From Sphingobacteriales bacterium (GTDB lineage: Bacteria; Bacteroidota; Bacteroidia; Chitinophagales; UBA2359): a DNA stretch of 64,000 bases. Under the pieces are notes generated by a model. That model had not been told where the DNA came from, searched no databases, and saw nothing but the letters and a program-made list of their open reading frames with translations. The DNA is taken from assembly GCA_016718845.1 (NCBI GenBank), contig JADKCK010000019.1:37323-101322 (forward strand). The letters run 5' to 3'. The position numbers and the translations under genes were made by a program. This document shows positions 1-9,840 of this stretch, piece after piece. Position 1 is the first letter of the stretch. The number at the start of each line of letters is the position of its first letter.

Positions 1-38
1 TTAAAAATAAATTTTGTTATTTGGCACTTTTCGATGTG

Positions 39-46
39 CAAAGATA
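39..46 (-). promoter_or_regulatory. -7 element of a leftward promoter
   Basis: Read on the minus strand this is TATCTTTG, matching the Bacteroidota -7 consensus TAnnTTTG. It points out of the window, so the gene it would serve cannot be seen. No clear -33 TTG is visible at the right distance, so this rests on the -7 box alone. Confidence 0.35.
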
Positions 47-183
47 CAGTAATTTGTTGTAAAAAAGCAATAAGGTTGCCATACTTTATAGATATTGTGT
101 TAGATTTGAGTTAATTTATGCAAAAAACAGTAATTGCTTGGCAACAAACCTAAGTTATAGCTAGGTGTATAGTTGTTGTTTGT

Positions 184-1213
184 TTAAAATCGTGGGCAGT
201 TAATGCTGCTTTTGTTTAATTTATTAAAGCTACCTACATGCACCAGCGATAACTCTAAACCGCCTCGTCCTTGTGTGGCAGTGCGTAGGGTAGATATGTT
301 TATGTCGTAGGACAGCAAAATGCGGTAATCGTTTACCTCAACGCCCACCAAAGGTGTTAGGGCATCGCGGTAGCGGTACCACAAACCCGCGTAAGCTTTC
401 ATGGGTTTAGGTTTGTAGGCACTGCCACTGTTGGCAAGGGTATAGGCAATATTGCTACCTATAACTAGCTCGGCGGCGCGTTTTTGGGTAGTAAAATAGG
501 CGGCAGGTTCTATGTTTAGGCGGCTATTGGCTGTAATAGTGCTGCTTATTTGGGCTATGTATCGCACGCCCATTCGATTATCGCCACCATTTAAAAACGA
601 TACTTTGGGCTGATTGACGTGCAAAACCGACATGCCTATGTTTGCACTCCACTTATTAGCTTGTGCATAACTTACCAACCCACCAGCTTGCAAATCGAGG
701 TAGTTAAGGCGGTTGCCAATTAGGTTTTCTTGATTGTTGGCATCGGGGTCAAAGTCTATTTCGTTCCATTGATTATTGAAATACAATTGCCCAAAATCTA
801 TTTGTTTTTGCACCCACGTAAATCCACCGCCCACCGATGCGTATAAGTTAGGTGTTAGGGCTTTGTGTCCGCCAATTAGGGTTTGTATTTCGTAGGTAGA
901 TAGTTTGCCATCGCCTGCTTGGTCGGCAAGTAGGCGCAAACCTGCGCCCAGCCAAGCGGGTGTGTTGCTGCGTTGATTAACAAAAAAGCCCAATCGGTAT
1001 AACCCGACAAGGTGTTGTAAGGCACCGGAACGGCTTGCCATTGGTTGCGAAGTAGCACCAAATCTATAATCGCCGTTAAAATTACCCGTATTGGCAGGGG
1101 TTAAGCAAGGGGTCGGCATAAAACTGCGAGTAATGTATATCTTGAGCCAATAAACTGTTAGCAACAAGGCATAATGCCACTATTAATAATGGTTTAAAGT
1201 GGTGGTTTTTCAT
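184..1213 (-). CDS. PorP/SprF-family outer membrane protein (frameshifted)
   Basis: PorP/SprF proteins are outer-membrane beta-barrels tied to type IX secretion and gliding; some anchor PorE/SprE-type partners. The start at 1213 opens a signal peptide (MKNHHFKPLLIVALCLV then SLLAQ) followed by a DIHYSQFYADP motif typical of the family. The middle carries RNQWQAVPVPYNT and the C-terminal strands read RYRDALTPLVGVEVNDYR and then GGLELSL, also typical. The frame breaks at about 1105, where one C too many lies in CTTAACCCCTGCC, and twice more near 1045 and 990, where a T-run is involved. Correcting these gives about 340 residues, the usual length. The upstream PKD/T9SS gene on the same strand is a natural neighbour, since porP/sprF paralogs often sit beside T9SS cargo. 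Family assignment is confident; whether the breaks are real is not known. Confidence 0.82.
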
Positions 1214-1385
1214 GATTGGTGTTTTTATAAAAAATAAATAAAATGGCTATTAATTGAGTGTCTATACCAAATCTACAAACGAAAAAAAAGTTAGTTTGGT
1301 GTGGGAAATGGTTAAAAATAAATTATCAATTTTGAAAACAGTAGTTAGTGATTTTTTATCCGATGTAGTGTTTGGTAATTTTATT

Positions 1386-2817
1386 TCAATGCTTTAAAAT
1401 TTTACTTTGCCATTGTATTTCTTTGGTTTGTAGTGTTATTATATACACACCTGCTGGTGCATTGTCCAAATGTATAGGTATTTGGTTGTAGCCGTTTTGT
1501 GCTGCATAATGTTGCTGCCATAGCGTTTGCCCCATTAGATTACTAACGGTAATAAAGCTATTTTGTGCTTGTTTGGCGTTAAACAATAAAGTAGTGCTTT
1601 GTTGCGTAACAACTGGCATAAAGATATACTCTGCTATTATCCCTTACGCTTATTCCTACGGCAGGTGGTAACGGAATAGTGATGGTTTTACAAGTTTTGT
1701 CGCGGCTGATTACCTAATGCCGTTAAACAAACTTCGTGGGTTCCGTTGGTATAGAGGTGGTTTAGTGTTTGCGGTACGGTATAGGTTTTCGGTGTTATCG
1801 CCAAACCTGTAGCCCCAAACTACTTGCTCTATCGATTGATTATTAAAAATTACATTTTGGGTATCTTGTTCCACTAGGGCTTCGACGCTAAAATCGGCAT
1901 TGCACAAAGTTGGGTCGGGTTCAGTTGGGTTAATGGTTTGGCAGATAAATCGGTAAGCCCCCAAAAGAACTTATGATGTAATAACAAACTTCGTGTTCGC
2001 CCAAATTGGCGAAATAATAGCTTGTGTTGGGATGGTTTGGTTATTACTTCGTCGTGGTACCATACATATTGTAAAAGGGCAAATGGTGTGGCAATAGGTA
2101 TAACGTCTGCCTCAAATATAAACCGTTGGTGTTTAATAGTTGCAACGGAGTTACACGATAAATCGGGATAGGTAATTGCTCCCTGAAACATATCAAAACA
2201 ACCCGACGTATTTTGAATTATTAGCCTAAAAAGGGGTATCATTGTTGGGTGGATCGCATTTGCACAGCCAAATACTATCGGTACCTTCGGTTACATAATT
2301 GGGTGCATTGTACTCAACTGCCCAATCATAGCTTAGGTTTTCGCCTGTGGCGTAACTAATACCACTAACCAAGCGGTATCGGGTTGCATGATGCCAGGTT
2401 CGTTTATGGTACAATGATAATCGTTTTCGAACAAACGTAGTGTTTTGCAGTTTGTAGCCTCGCAACCATCGTTTGATGTGGTACTTAAACACTTGGTGGT
2501 TGCCCGTATTGAACTGGTAAGTTGGGCTTTGTTCGTAAGGGTATCTGTGGTATCTATTATCCACTGCCATTGGTTAATACCGATGTACTATACGAGTAAT
2601 CGTTGAAACAACCGATTAGGTTGCCATATTGTGTCATAAAATTAAAATTAGCATTGCAATGGGGTTCGGCACTTAACTCGATATCAAGGTGTCGCGCCCC
2701 AGTTGAGTGGCATAATATAGATACATCTAACATACCCCGAAGTACAATGTGGTAATTGCTCTGCTTGTGCATATTGATGGTGGTATCCGTTTAAATTGCC
2801 TATGTCTATAAATCCTT
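1386..2817 (-). pseudogene. PKD-repeat T9SS cargo protein, 5' end lost at the IS, many frameshifts
   Basis: The last 75 residues form a T9SS type A sorting domain (ITVSNLMGQTLWQQH, then PAGVYIITLQT), so the product would be exported across the outer membrane by the Por system. Upstream, pieces in all three minus frames join into PKD-like text: a FGDNTE strand followed by NGTHEVCLTA, an earlier GEHEVCYY, and further up DDxT/CEATNCKT segments. At least five frame changes are needed to read from 2817 to 1386. At the 5' edge the coding text (IDIGNLNGYHHQYAQAEQ) runs straight into the IS inverted repeat, with no start codon, so the N-terminus including the signal peptide is missing. It lies next to a PorP/SprF gene in the same orientation, the common pairing of surface cargo with its barrel partner. 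Confidence 0.6.
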
Positions 2818-4507
2818 TTTAGACTTTAGACACAAAGGGACAATCCGCACTATGCAGACATGATTAAAATTGGTGATATGTAGTGAGAAATCTAGCAATT
2901 AAGCTGTTTTTTTTGTTCAATGGGGTCTTTTTTACCTTTTTTGCTAGGACTATAGGTCGGTCTTTTTTCGAATTGTCTTCCTTTGGGTGCACCTTTGATT
3001 TTTTCGCACTTTTGCACTTCTCGTCTGGGTATTCCTAAAGTGGCAAAAAGTGTTTTCATACCTCTTTTAGTTTGTGCAGGTGTCAACACACGGTCTTGTT
3101 TGTTTAGCTTGTTTTTGTAATTGGGCAGATATTGCTCCCACGGATTAACGACCAAGGCTGCTTCTTTACGTGCTACGAACAACAACCAAAAGGCTAACTG
3201 CCACACTAATAGCCAATTGTCCAAATGTGCCTCATCGGGTGTTTGAAACTTGTCGAGTAATAAATGTTGTTTGCTAAACCGATAAGTAGGCTCTACATCG
3301 TATCGTTCTCTATATTCGGGAGCAATAATGTCCAAGGGTATTTGCGTTTTCTGCTGCCCTGTAACAAATAAAAAAGTAGGACGATTGTAAATCGTTTTTT
3401 TGCTTTGGGCATCAATAACACTTATGCGGACAACATCGAGGGGCTTATCTTTCATCGAAAATCCGTGCTTTGTGCGGATCTTGCAATTATTCCAACGCTT
3501 CACAAGGCAAATAACTTGCCTTCCATTGCCCAGCGTCAGGTGTTGTTCTGTTTGCTCATCGGCGGGTGTATCTACAATACTTTCTTGATACTTGGTGTAG
3601 CTCTCTGTCCGACCGGCTATTGTTTTTTTAAAAACTTTATTCTCCGACACATCTTTTAAAAAAACCTCCTTGCCATACACCACTTTTGCACCTTGGGGTT
3701 TAGGGGCTGATGTGCCGGGTGTTTGTTCTACTGTCGGAAAATACACTTTCTGTCCATGTCTAGCCCGAATTATATTCACCAAACCCACTAATTCGTACAA
3801 CGGGGCAATGCAAAAGGCATTACAGTACTGATTATCCATCTTCAAAACAGATAATGCCGCATGAAATGGTAGTGTTTTATCCAACAATAAATCTTTAATT
3901 TGTGTTACTCCAACAGCCGTAGTAGAGTTATCTAAATCTACACAACGTACATCTAGTGGTGGTGCCCAACGTACGCCTTGTTCTACTACATTAAGATGAA
4001 GTACCGACAAGGTGTTGCCTACCTTTACGGGTTTGTTGCCAGGTACTTGATTATTAGGGCTATATACAAAGCCTCTGTTTTTCCTACATTTGGCGTGTTC
4101 GCCACCGCCACTTGTGGCATCTAGCGACAAGCCATAGTACGAAATGCCCCCTGCCGTCCGAATAGAGGGCAGCCAAGGCGAAATGAAATGTTGCACTTTT
4201 TTCCGAACATTGGCGTAATGTTTAGCATCGTCTTCGGCTACTCCTCTAACAGATAATGATTTGACTACTTTATTAATCATCGTGTAGTGACGACCAAATT
4301 CTTCGCTAAGGCTTAACGATACTACACTGCCACAGTAGTGCGACGATAGTGACTTTACCAAGGTACATAACGCCTTCGAATTAGCAACCTTTAATAAATC
4401 AAGAAATTCGCAGAACAGTTCTGTTTGTGTTTTTATCTTCATACCTCAAAAGTACGCAGACTGTTCTGTTTTTACACACAAATCCTCAAATTTGTCTAAA
4501 GTCTAAA
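2818..4507 (-). mobile_element. IS4-type insertion sequence, about 1.69 kb
   Basis: Near-perfect terminal inverted repeats bound the element. The left end at 2818 reads TTTAGACTTTAGACACAAA and the right end at 4507, reverse complemented, reads TTTAGACTTTAGACAAA. A single transposase gene fills most of the interior. No target-site duplication is recognisable: the flanks are AAATCCTT on the left and TAACGTTC on the right. Both flanking genes are cut at the element's edges, so this is not a simple insertion into one gene. Confidence 0.85.
2892..4442 (-). CDS. IS4-family DDE transposase
   Basis: The 516-residue protein has the RNase H-fold DDE layout: D108 in a GLSLDATSGG strand, D203 in VLKMDNQYC, and E384. 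The last acidic residue lies in a perfect IS4 signature, Y-x2-R-x3-E-x6-K (YRERYDVEPTYRFSK). The long gap between the second Asp and the Glu fits the beta-rich insertion domain of IS4 relatives. The lysine-rich C-terminus is probably DNA-contacting. The frame is fully open and the start codon lies about 65 bp inside the right inverted repeat, so the enzyme may be active. It would cut and rejoin the element ends, acting in trans on other copies. I am sure of the transposase call; the exact IS subgroup cannot be named without a search. Confidence 0.9.
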   Translation of the reverse strand: MKIKTQTELFCEFLDLLKVANSKALCTLVKSLSSHYCGSVVSLSLSEEFGRHYTMINKVVKSLSVRGVAEDDAKHYANVRKKVQHFISPWLPSIRTAGGISYYGLSLDATSGGGEHAKCRKNRGFVYSPNNQVPGNKPVKVGNTLSVLHLNVVEQGVRWAPPLDVRCVDLDNSTTAVGVTQIKDLLLDKTLPFHAALSVLKMDNQYCNAFCIAPLYELVGLVNIIRARHGQKVYFPTVEQTPGTSAPKPQGAKVVYGKEVFLKDVSENKVFKKTIAGRTESYTKYQESIVDTPADEQTEQHLTLGNGRQVICLVKRWNNCKIRTKHGFSMKDKPLDVVRISVIDAQSKKTIYNRPTFLFVTGQQKTQIPLDIIAPEYRERYDVEPTYRFSKQHLLLDKFQTPDEAHLDNWLLVWQLAFWLLFVARKEAALVVNPWEQYLPNYKNKLNKQDRVLTPAQTKRGMKTLFATLGIPRREVQKCEKIKGAPKGRQFEKRPTYSPSKKGKKDPIEQKKQLNC

Positions 4508-4724
4508 TAACGTTCAACCTATCCAAAAAGTACTTAGTGAGTACCCCGATATAACTATTTTTTTTACCAGTAAATTTGTTGAAAAAGAATTTCGTAAATG
4601 TTTTCCAAATACAACATACACCGAGTGCCTACCCTCACCCTCGCCACGATACGCCACTATGAGTTTAACCGATAAAATAAATCACTACAAAGTAAAATTA
4701 CCGAAACTAGAACCTGTTTTGTGA
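4508..4724 (+). pseudogene. 3' remnant of a probable uracil-DNA-glycosylase-superfamily gene
   Basis: Beginning at the right edge of the IS, one plus-strand frame stays open for about 70 codons to a TGA at 4722-4724. It translates into text that looks genuinely coding: a strand PDITIFFTSKFVEKEF, then CLPSPSPRYATMSL, and an ending KVKLPKLEPVL. The LPSPSP block resembles motif B (H/L-P-S-x-S-P) of MUG/TDG or deoxyinosine-glycosylase relatives, which sits near the C-terminus in that family. No start codon or N-terminal half is present; the other side of the IS is an unrelated gene on the opposite strand. Coding remnant is likely; the family name is an inference from one motif. Confidence 0.5.
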
Positions 4725-4740
4725 AAACTTATACACAAAT

Positions 4741-4781
4741 AAAAAAAAACACTTGCCCAAATATAGGCAAGTGTTTTTTTT
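4741..4781. terminator. Bidirectional hairpin terminator
   Basis: CACTTGCC (4750-4757) and GGCAAGTG (4766-4773) form a perfect 8-bp stem extended by an A-run on the left and a T-run on the right. It serves both the plus-strand remnant ending at 4724 and the minus-strand metalloprotease ending at 4802. Confidence 0.85.
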
Positions 4782-4801
4782 GTGCAGATGAAAAAGAGTG
4801 C

Positions 4802-5563
4802 TTATTTAGCAGCCTTCAAATCTTTGTATTTTTCTATGGATGCTTTTATTTTTTCGATACGGTTTTCGGGGCTTGGGTGGGTGCTGCTAAACTCCGATGG
4901 GCGGTTGCCACCCGATGCAGCTTCTAAAATCTCCATCACCCCCATTAAAGCCTCTGGGTTGTAACCCGATTGTATCATGTATTTAACACCCAATTCGTCC
5001 GATTCTAGCTCATCTTCGCGGCTATATTTCATCAACACCAAATTGCTAATCATAGCAGCCAATTGTTGGCTACCAACGCTACTTGGGTTAGATGGGTCGT
5101 AGGTTGCCATAATGGTAGCCCCTTTTAAACCTTCGGCAAGCTCTTGTTGTGCCATGTGTTCTGCCGAGTGGCGAGCAATTACGTGCCCAATTTCGTGACC
5201 CAACACGCCTGCTAATTGGTCTTCGTTTTGCAATTTTGCTAATAAGGCATAGGTAATAAACACCTGCCCACCGGGTAGGGCAAAGGCGTTAATAGTATTT
5301 GGGTCGGCAAGTAAATGAAAATCAAATTTATAAGGACTGCGAGCAGCATCGCTGCTTTGGTACACTTTTTGCCCTACGCGTTTTACAATGCCACTTAGCT
5401 CGGGGTCTTGTATTTCGCCGCCGTGTTGTGCAGCCATTTGTGGTGCCGACTGTAATCCCAACGAAATTTCTTGCTCGGTAGACATCGAAACGTGTTGATT
5501 TTCGCCTGTTAGCTCGTTGTATTGGTTTTTAGAGCAATAACCAATAAAGGCAATAAGCGCCAT
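4802..5563 (-). CDS. M48-family zinc metalloprotease
   Basis: Zinc-dependent endopeptidase of the Ste24/HtpX/BepA group, usually a membrane-anchored or periplasmic quality-control protease. The active site HEIGH lies at residues 123-127 (H123, E124, H127), and the downstream ELESDELG helix supplies the third ligand. An N-terminal hydrophobic stretch (LLIGVV before the listed start, then ALIAFIGYC) should act as a membrane anchor or lipoprotein-like leader. The listed ATG at 5563 cuts this segment. An ATG at 5600 followed by one extra C (ATGCAACAATCG instead of ATGAACAATCG) would restore a start reading MNNRSRLLIG and a 265-residue protein. A CAAAGATA (minus TATCTTTG) at 5699-5706 is a possible -7 box. 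Family certain, start uncertain. Confidence 0.88.
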   Translation of the reverse strand: MALIAFIGYCSKNQYNELTGENQHVSMSTEQEISLGLQSAPQMAAQHGGEIQDPELSGIVKRVGQKVYQSSDAARSPYKFDFHLLADPNTINAFALPGGQVFITYALLAKLQNEDQLAGVLGHEIGHVIARHSAEHMAQQELAEGLKGATIMATYDPSNPSSVGSQQLAAMISNLVLMKYSREDELESDELGVKYMIQSGYNPEALMGVMEILEAASGGNRPSEFSSTHPSPENRIEKIKASIEKYKDLKAAK

Positions 5564-5600
5564 TACTACGCCAATTAATAAACGAGAACGATTGTTGCAT

Positions 5601-6027
5601 AGTTACTAATAGTTGATAATGATAAAATGGAGCGTTGAATTAAATAATTGTTTATTGCTTTGGTAGATAAAAAAAGGAAACCTCATTTTATTTAAACACA
5701 AAGATAAGCAGTTGATGATTTATTTGCATCTTTTCGACAAAAAAAGAACAAAAAAGTCACTTGCTTTGACAAATAATGGGCAGCGAATTGGGCTTAAAAT
5801 AAACGATTAATGGTTTGTTGGGGGCTAAATAATCACCAATTTTCAAATTGGGACTTAAAAGTGGTTTTGCGATTGGGGCGCTTACCGTGCTTTTGGGGTG
5901 CCACCAACTAGTCGAGTTAGGGAGTGCTAATCATCACCCCAAAAAGCATTTTCTGTATTTTGCGTTTTAGCTGAGCTCAACATGACCGGAGCTACACTTA
6001 ATTACTTAAACTATATAAAACTTGCCC
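5601..6027. other. Intergenic stretch, 427 bp
   Basis: AT-rich and without a convincing reading frame. It holds the probable minus-strand promoter of the metalloprotease at 5699-5706. Around 5960-5985 is the string GCTCAACATGAC, a fragment that recurs at about 43572 beside the minisatellite block. Nothing else is recognised. Confidence 0.5.
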
Positions 6028-7869
6028 TTAAAATTTCAAAAACCTACGTGCTACAAATTGTCCTATATCTATACGGCACCATTTTCCATCTTCCGAAACG
6101 CCTTTTACCGATACCACAGCACCGTTTTTAAGCGTTTTTACCAATGGAGCCGATGAGTCGGGGCGGGCGCGAACATTTAACAAACCATCGGGCGAGTTGA
6201 CAATGGCGCGTTGGTCGCTATTAGGTGGTGGTTGTGGTGGGTTAACAACGGGTATAGGTTTGGGTGGTGTAACAGGTGGGTTAGGCGAGGAGGTATCAAC
6301 AGTGCCTGCACCAACTGTAGCTTTTGCCAATTTTACTGCCCTAAGTGCATTAACGCGCCCATAGCCGTATCGCACCGAATGACCACTAGTGTACTCGCTT
6401 GGGTAGCCCACTTTATCGGCTGATTTTTGTAGAATTTCTTTTACTTGTGCGGCTGTTAAATTAGGATTGGCAGACAGTATTAGTGCGCACACACCTGCTG
6501 CAATGGGGGTAGCCGCCGATGTGCCTTCGAAATAGGTGTATTGTGCAAAGCCAGCATCGTGCAAAATATAGTTGTCGTAGCGTTGGTCGCCCCACGATGC
6601 GTTAGCGGCAATAATGGGTTGGGGTCCGCCGGGTGCAACTACCGATAAATGGGTGCCGATATTAGAGTAAGATGCTTGCATATCGCGGCTTGTTGATGCA
6701 CCTACACAAATTAAATTGGGATGTGTGCCTAAAAAATTAACCCGGTCGTAACCCTCGTTGCCGGCTGCCACCAATACCACACAACCTTTGCCGCCCCTGC
6801 CTAATGTGGTGATGCGGGTTAGTTCGCGGGCTATATTTTCGTTTATTGGATAGTAATTATCGTCGAGGGTTACGCCCCAACTTAGGCTTAACACATCAAC
6901 TTTGTTATTAATGCAATAATCTGCCATCGAGCGGAAAAAATCCCAGCTTAGGTAGTTGTGTTCTAAAACGGCTAATTTGCAAGTAGGTGCTACCCCTACT
7001 ACGCCATTACCTTTTATAGTGCCGCCCGCCAAGCCTGCACACGATGTGCCGTGTGCCGTGTCGCGGTCGGGGTTTGTTAAGGGGGCTTTGGTAAAAAAAT
7101 CGTAGGTAATAAGGTTACGACCTGCAAAATCGGGGTGCGATATGTCGGTACCGCGGTCGTTTACGGCTAATATTATATTGGGGCTACCCGTATTGCCTAA
7201 TTCGTTCCAAGCATCCCAAATCTTCGAGTCTCTGCCCGGGCGCAAAGTTTGGAAATATTGGGCTGCTTTAAATTCGCCATCGCCCGGAAAATCTTCTAAA
7301 CTAGCTCCGGTATTTTTAATATGCCATTGTCTATGAAACAAAGCACTTGGCGGTGTAGGTATGGCGTATAGTTCGGGCTGCGAGTCTAAATCTGGTTCGG
7401 CGGTATCTACCAAACTTTCGTTGTTGAGCAACAATGCCGTTTTTATAGGATTGGGTGATAAAGCAGTGGTTTTAGCAATTACACTATCTTCATCAATTTG
7501 TTGCACAAGTTTTAGCGAGTATTGGTCAAGTACTTTTTTTTGTTCGCTTAGTTCGGTACATTCAATAAAATTTATTTGTATTTCGCCTGTTGGTACAAAT
7601 AATTTTTGGTTGCTTGTTTGTTTGTAGATGTGTGTACCTACTAAGTTGGTGGTACTACGCACGGCATCTAAGCTGCGCTCCGTCGATTTACCTTTTTCTA
7701 TCTTGTAAATCTCAAAGCCACCTAAACGGGTATATACTTTGCGTTGATTAGCAAATGCGGGTGTTAAACCTCGGTCGGTGGTTTTGGGTGGTTTTACGCC
7801 CATAAACTCATCGCTTTTTTCTAAAACAATGATACGACCATTAAACGGAACATTTATTTTTTCTGCCAT
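6028..7869 (-). CDS. Subtilisin-like S8 serine protease with C-terminal SH3 domain
   Basis: A 613-residue peptidase. The catalytic triad is visible as D238 (AVNDRGTDISHPDF), H273 (DTAHGTSCAG) and S451 (FEGTSAATP), with the oxyanion Asn in VLVAAGNEG. Residues 1-190 form a pro-region-like segment with no family I recognise. After a Pro-rich linker (about 525-555, with PPVTPPKP and NPPQPPP) comes a bacterial SH3b domain (about 556-613, DGLLNVRARPDSSAPLV), usually a cell-wall or peptide-binding module. No N-terminal signal peptide and no T9SS tail are present, which is odd for a subtilase; either it acts inside the cell or leaves by a route I cannot see. It stands alone with its own upstream spacer. 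Fold and catalysis are secure, substrate unknown. Confidence 0.9.
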   Translation of the reverse strand: MAEKINVPFNGRIIVLEKSDEFMGVKPPKTTDRGLTPAFANQRKVYTRLGGFEIYKIEKGKSTERSLDAVRSTTNLVGTHIYKQTSNQKLFVPTGEIQINFIECTELSEQKKVLDQYSLKLVQQIDEDSVIAKTTALSPNPIKTALLLNNESLVDTAEPDLDSQPELYAIPTPPSALFHRQWHIKNTGASLEDFPGDGEFKAAQYFQTLRPGRDSKIWDAWNELGNTGSPNIILAVNDRGTDISHPDFAGRNLITYDFFTKAPLTNPDRDTAHGTSCAGLAGGTIKGNGVVGVAPTCKLAVLEHNYLSWDFFRSMADYCINNKVDVLSLSWGVTLDDNYYPINENIARELTRITTLGRGGKGCVVLVAAGNEGYDRVNFLGTHPNLICVGASTSRDMQASYSNIGTHLSVVAPGGPQPIIAANASWGDQRYDNYILHDAGFAQYTYFEGTSAATPIAAGVCALILSANPNLTAAQVKEILQKSADKVGYPSEYTSGHSVRYGYGRVNALRAVKLAKATVGAGTVDTSSPNPPVTPPKPIPVVNPPQPPPNSDQRAIVNSPDGLLNVRARPDSSAPLVKTLKNGAVVSVKGVSEDGKWCRIDIGQFVARRFLKF

Positions 7870-8039
7870 AATTTGGGGGTTATTTTTGGTTGAGGAGATT
7901 AAAAGCTTGTTTGAGCTTAAGAACGTGCAAAGTAAAGAAAAAAAAATGACAATGGGTGTTTGACGGGCGAAATTTTATAAATTCTCTAAGAAAAATGCAA
8001 AAAAATGTTTTAATTAGGTATACTTTGGTTGAAAAGATT

Positions 8040-8047
8040 TATCTTTG
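8040..8047 (+). promoter_or_regulatory. -7 element TATCTTTG
   Basis: Perfect TAnnTTTG match 41 bp upstream of the lipoprotein start at 8089. The candidate -33 (TTTGG near 8024) is closer than the usual spacing, so the -33 is uncertain. Confidence 0.5.
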
Positions 8048-8088
8048 CAACTCGAGAAGGAGTATTTACGTAAAGAATTATTTTATAT

Positions 8089-9050
8089 ATGAAATATTTT
8101 TCCTGTATTTTTTTTATAGGGATATTATTGCTTTTCGCTTCTTGTGAGGAAAAAGTGGTAGAAATCGTTTCTGTAATAGAAACCCAAGATATATCAATTG
8201 CTGACACAAACGAAGTTCATTGTTTTTCGTTCCCTAGCTTACAAACAGGTTATGCAGGTTTAGGAAATACATTGTATAAAACAACAGATGCTGGCAAAAC
8301 ATGGGATAGTTTATCGGTAGGAGCAGGCATTTGTTACGAAGTTGCTTTTTTTAACGAACAAATTGGGCTTTGCTCAAAAGGCTCTAAACTATACAAAACA
8401 ACTGATGGAGGGAATACTTGGGTAGAAAAATCTGCTCCTGGAGGTTTCGCAGGCATTAATAATGGGAGCGCTCTTTTTTGGACACTATCAGATTATATCG
8501 GCACGAACGTAAATCTTATTGTATATAAAAGTGCCGATTATGGAGAGACTTTTGTGCTTTTTTCTAATTATAGTATTGAAAGTGAACCTTTTAACTATGC
8601 TAAATTAAGTAACAATAAACTGTGTTTTATGTTTAATACAGCTAATGATGCAGAAAAATATGTGGCATATGTTGATTTGATTACTGGGACAACTGCTGCT
8701 TGGAATGTAGAAACTTTGGGACATCAATTAAAAGACTATTCTTTTACAGAAAATATGGTTTGGTATGTTGGTACTAATGGTTTATTGTCTAATTACAGTG
8801 GTGCATATGAAATGTACAAATATAAATATACTTTTTATTCTGTTGAGTGGAGCTCTGGTAAAGTAGTGGCTGTGGGAGATAACAGCGTTTGGGTAAATCG
8901 TATTTTAGATAGCGAATATCTTAGGTGGTATCAAACGTATGATGCTAATGGTAAAGACCTTAATAAGCCAATGGAATGGTTCGGTTTTACGATGATAATA
9001 CCTTCTTTATTGCTGGAAAAAATGGATTATTAATAAGAGCTAATTTCTAA
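8089..9050 (+). CDS. YCF48/BNR-like beta-propeller lipoprotein (C-terminal frameshift)
   Basis: Lipoprotein signal with lipobox LLLFASC, so Cys19 would be acylated and the protein carried to the outer membrane or surface. Two repeats of the type LYKTTDAGKTWDSL and LYKTTDGGNTWVEKS are the hallmark of YCF48/BNR sialidase-like propellers; in Bacteroidota these are mostly structural or binding modules. The frame breaks near 8980. One missing base there restores the ending DDNTFFIAGKNGLL and IRANF with a stop at 9050, giving 320 residues instead of a false tail ending at 9033. It begins an AT-rich three-gene run with the next two secreted proteins. Function unknown. Confidence 0.75.
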
Positions 9051-9064
9051 AAAATATACATAAA

Positions 9065-9760
9065 ATGAAACGTATATTACTTTTTATTGTACTGTTAATG
9101 CCTTTTGTATGTGGATATTCACAAGATACAACTAAAACAATTCCCTTTCAAAAAGAAACAATTATCACTTTTTCCGATGCAGAAACTCCCAATTTTGAAA
9201 TACATCCAACATATCCATATTTAAAAGATAAATTCCGTTGGGGGTATTTTAATAATTTAACTATATTGCCGATGACAGCATCAGGCTATGTAGATGTTGC
9301 ATCTAATGAATATAACCCTATATATAAATGGAGCGATACGCTAGTTCTTGTGATGCATTATACACTAGGAGCTAGTATTTTTGTGCCAATTATAAAAAAA
9401 GGTAGGCATAGCCTTGGCATTAACTTAAATGCTGGACTGGGTTATCAAATAGGTATCCAGCACGCAAAAGGGTGGAGAGGCTTGAGTTTCGATTTCCCTC
9501 AATACTTGTATTATCGCAATTCTACCCAAAAAACAGATTATTCAGTATTGCTAGGTTACAAGTATACTATTGCTCCATTAAACTACAAAATGCCAATGAT
9601 AGCTTTTCAAATTAGTAAAAATAAAAGCAATATTTGGAGTTTTTATGCAAGTATACTTGGAGATAAATATTACTATTACCTAAGCAATAATACTTATAAG
9701 CCTGCTTTGGTTATACGAGAGTTTGGTATAAGTATTGTATTGGTAAGCAGTCTTGATTAA
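9065..9760 (+). CDS. Secreted, probable outer-membrane beta-barrel protein of unknown function
   Basis: A signal peptide (MKRILLFIVLLMPFVCGYSQ) is followed by about 210 residues of alternating aromatic/polar strands such as YYRNSTQKTDYSVLLGYKY and SIFVPIIKKGRHSLGINL, which look like a small beta-barrel. It begins 14 bp after the corrected end of the lipoprotein gene, so the two are probably co-transcribed. Codon use is AT-rich like its neighbours. I do not recognise a named family. Confidence 0.65.
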   Translation: MKRILLFIVLLMPFVCGYSQDTTKTIPFQKETIITFSDAETPNFEIHPTYPYLKDKFRWGYFNNLTILPMTASGYVDVASNEYNPIYKWSDTLVLVMHYTLGASIFVPIIKKGRHSLGINLNAGLGYQIGIQHAKGWRGLSFDFPQYLYYRNSTQKTDYSVLLGYKYTIAPLNYKMPMIAFQISKNKSNIWSFYASILGDKYYYYLSNNTYKPALVIREFGISIVLVSSLD

Positions 9761-9840
9761 ATAACATGCTTATTTGAGGGGTAAAATACCCTATGAGGCT
9801 ATTGTAAAAAGATAAAAAGGGTATTGATTGATATTTTTTT

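Noticed and set aside
876..1061. Separate small gene in another frame inside PorP/SprF
   Set aside because: Its text (RNQWQAVPVPYNT) is the missing middle of the PorP/SprF protein displaced by frameshifts.
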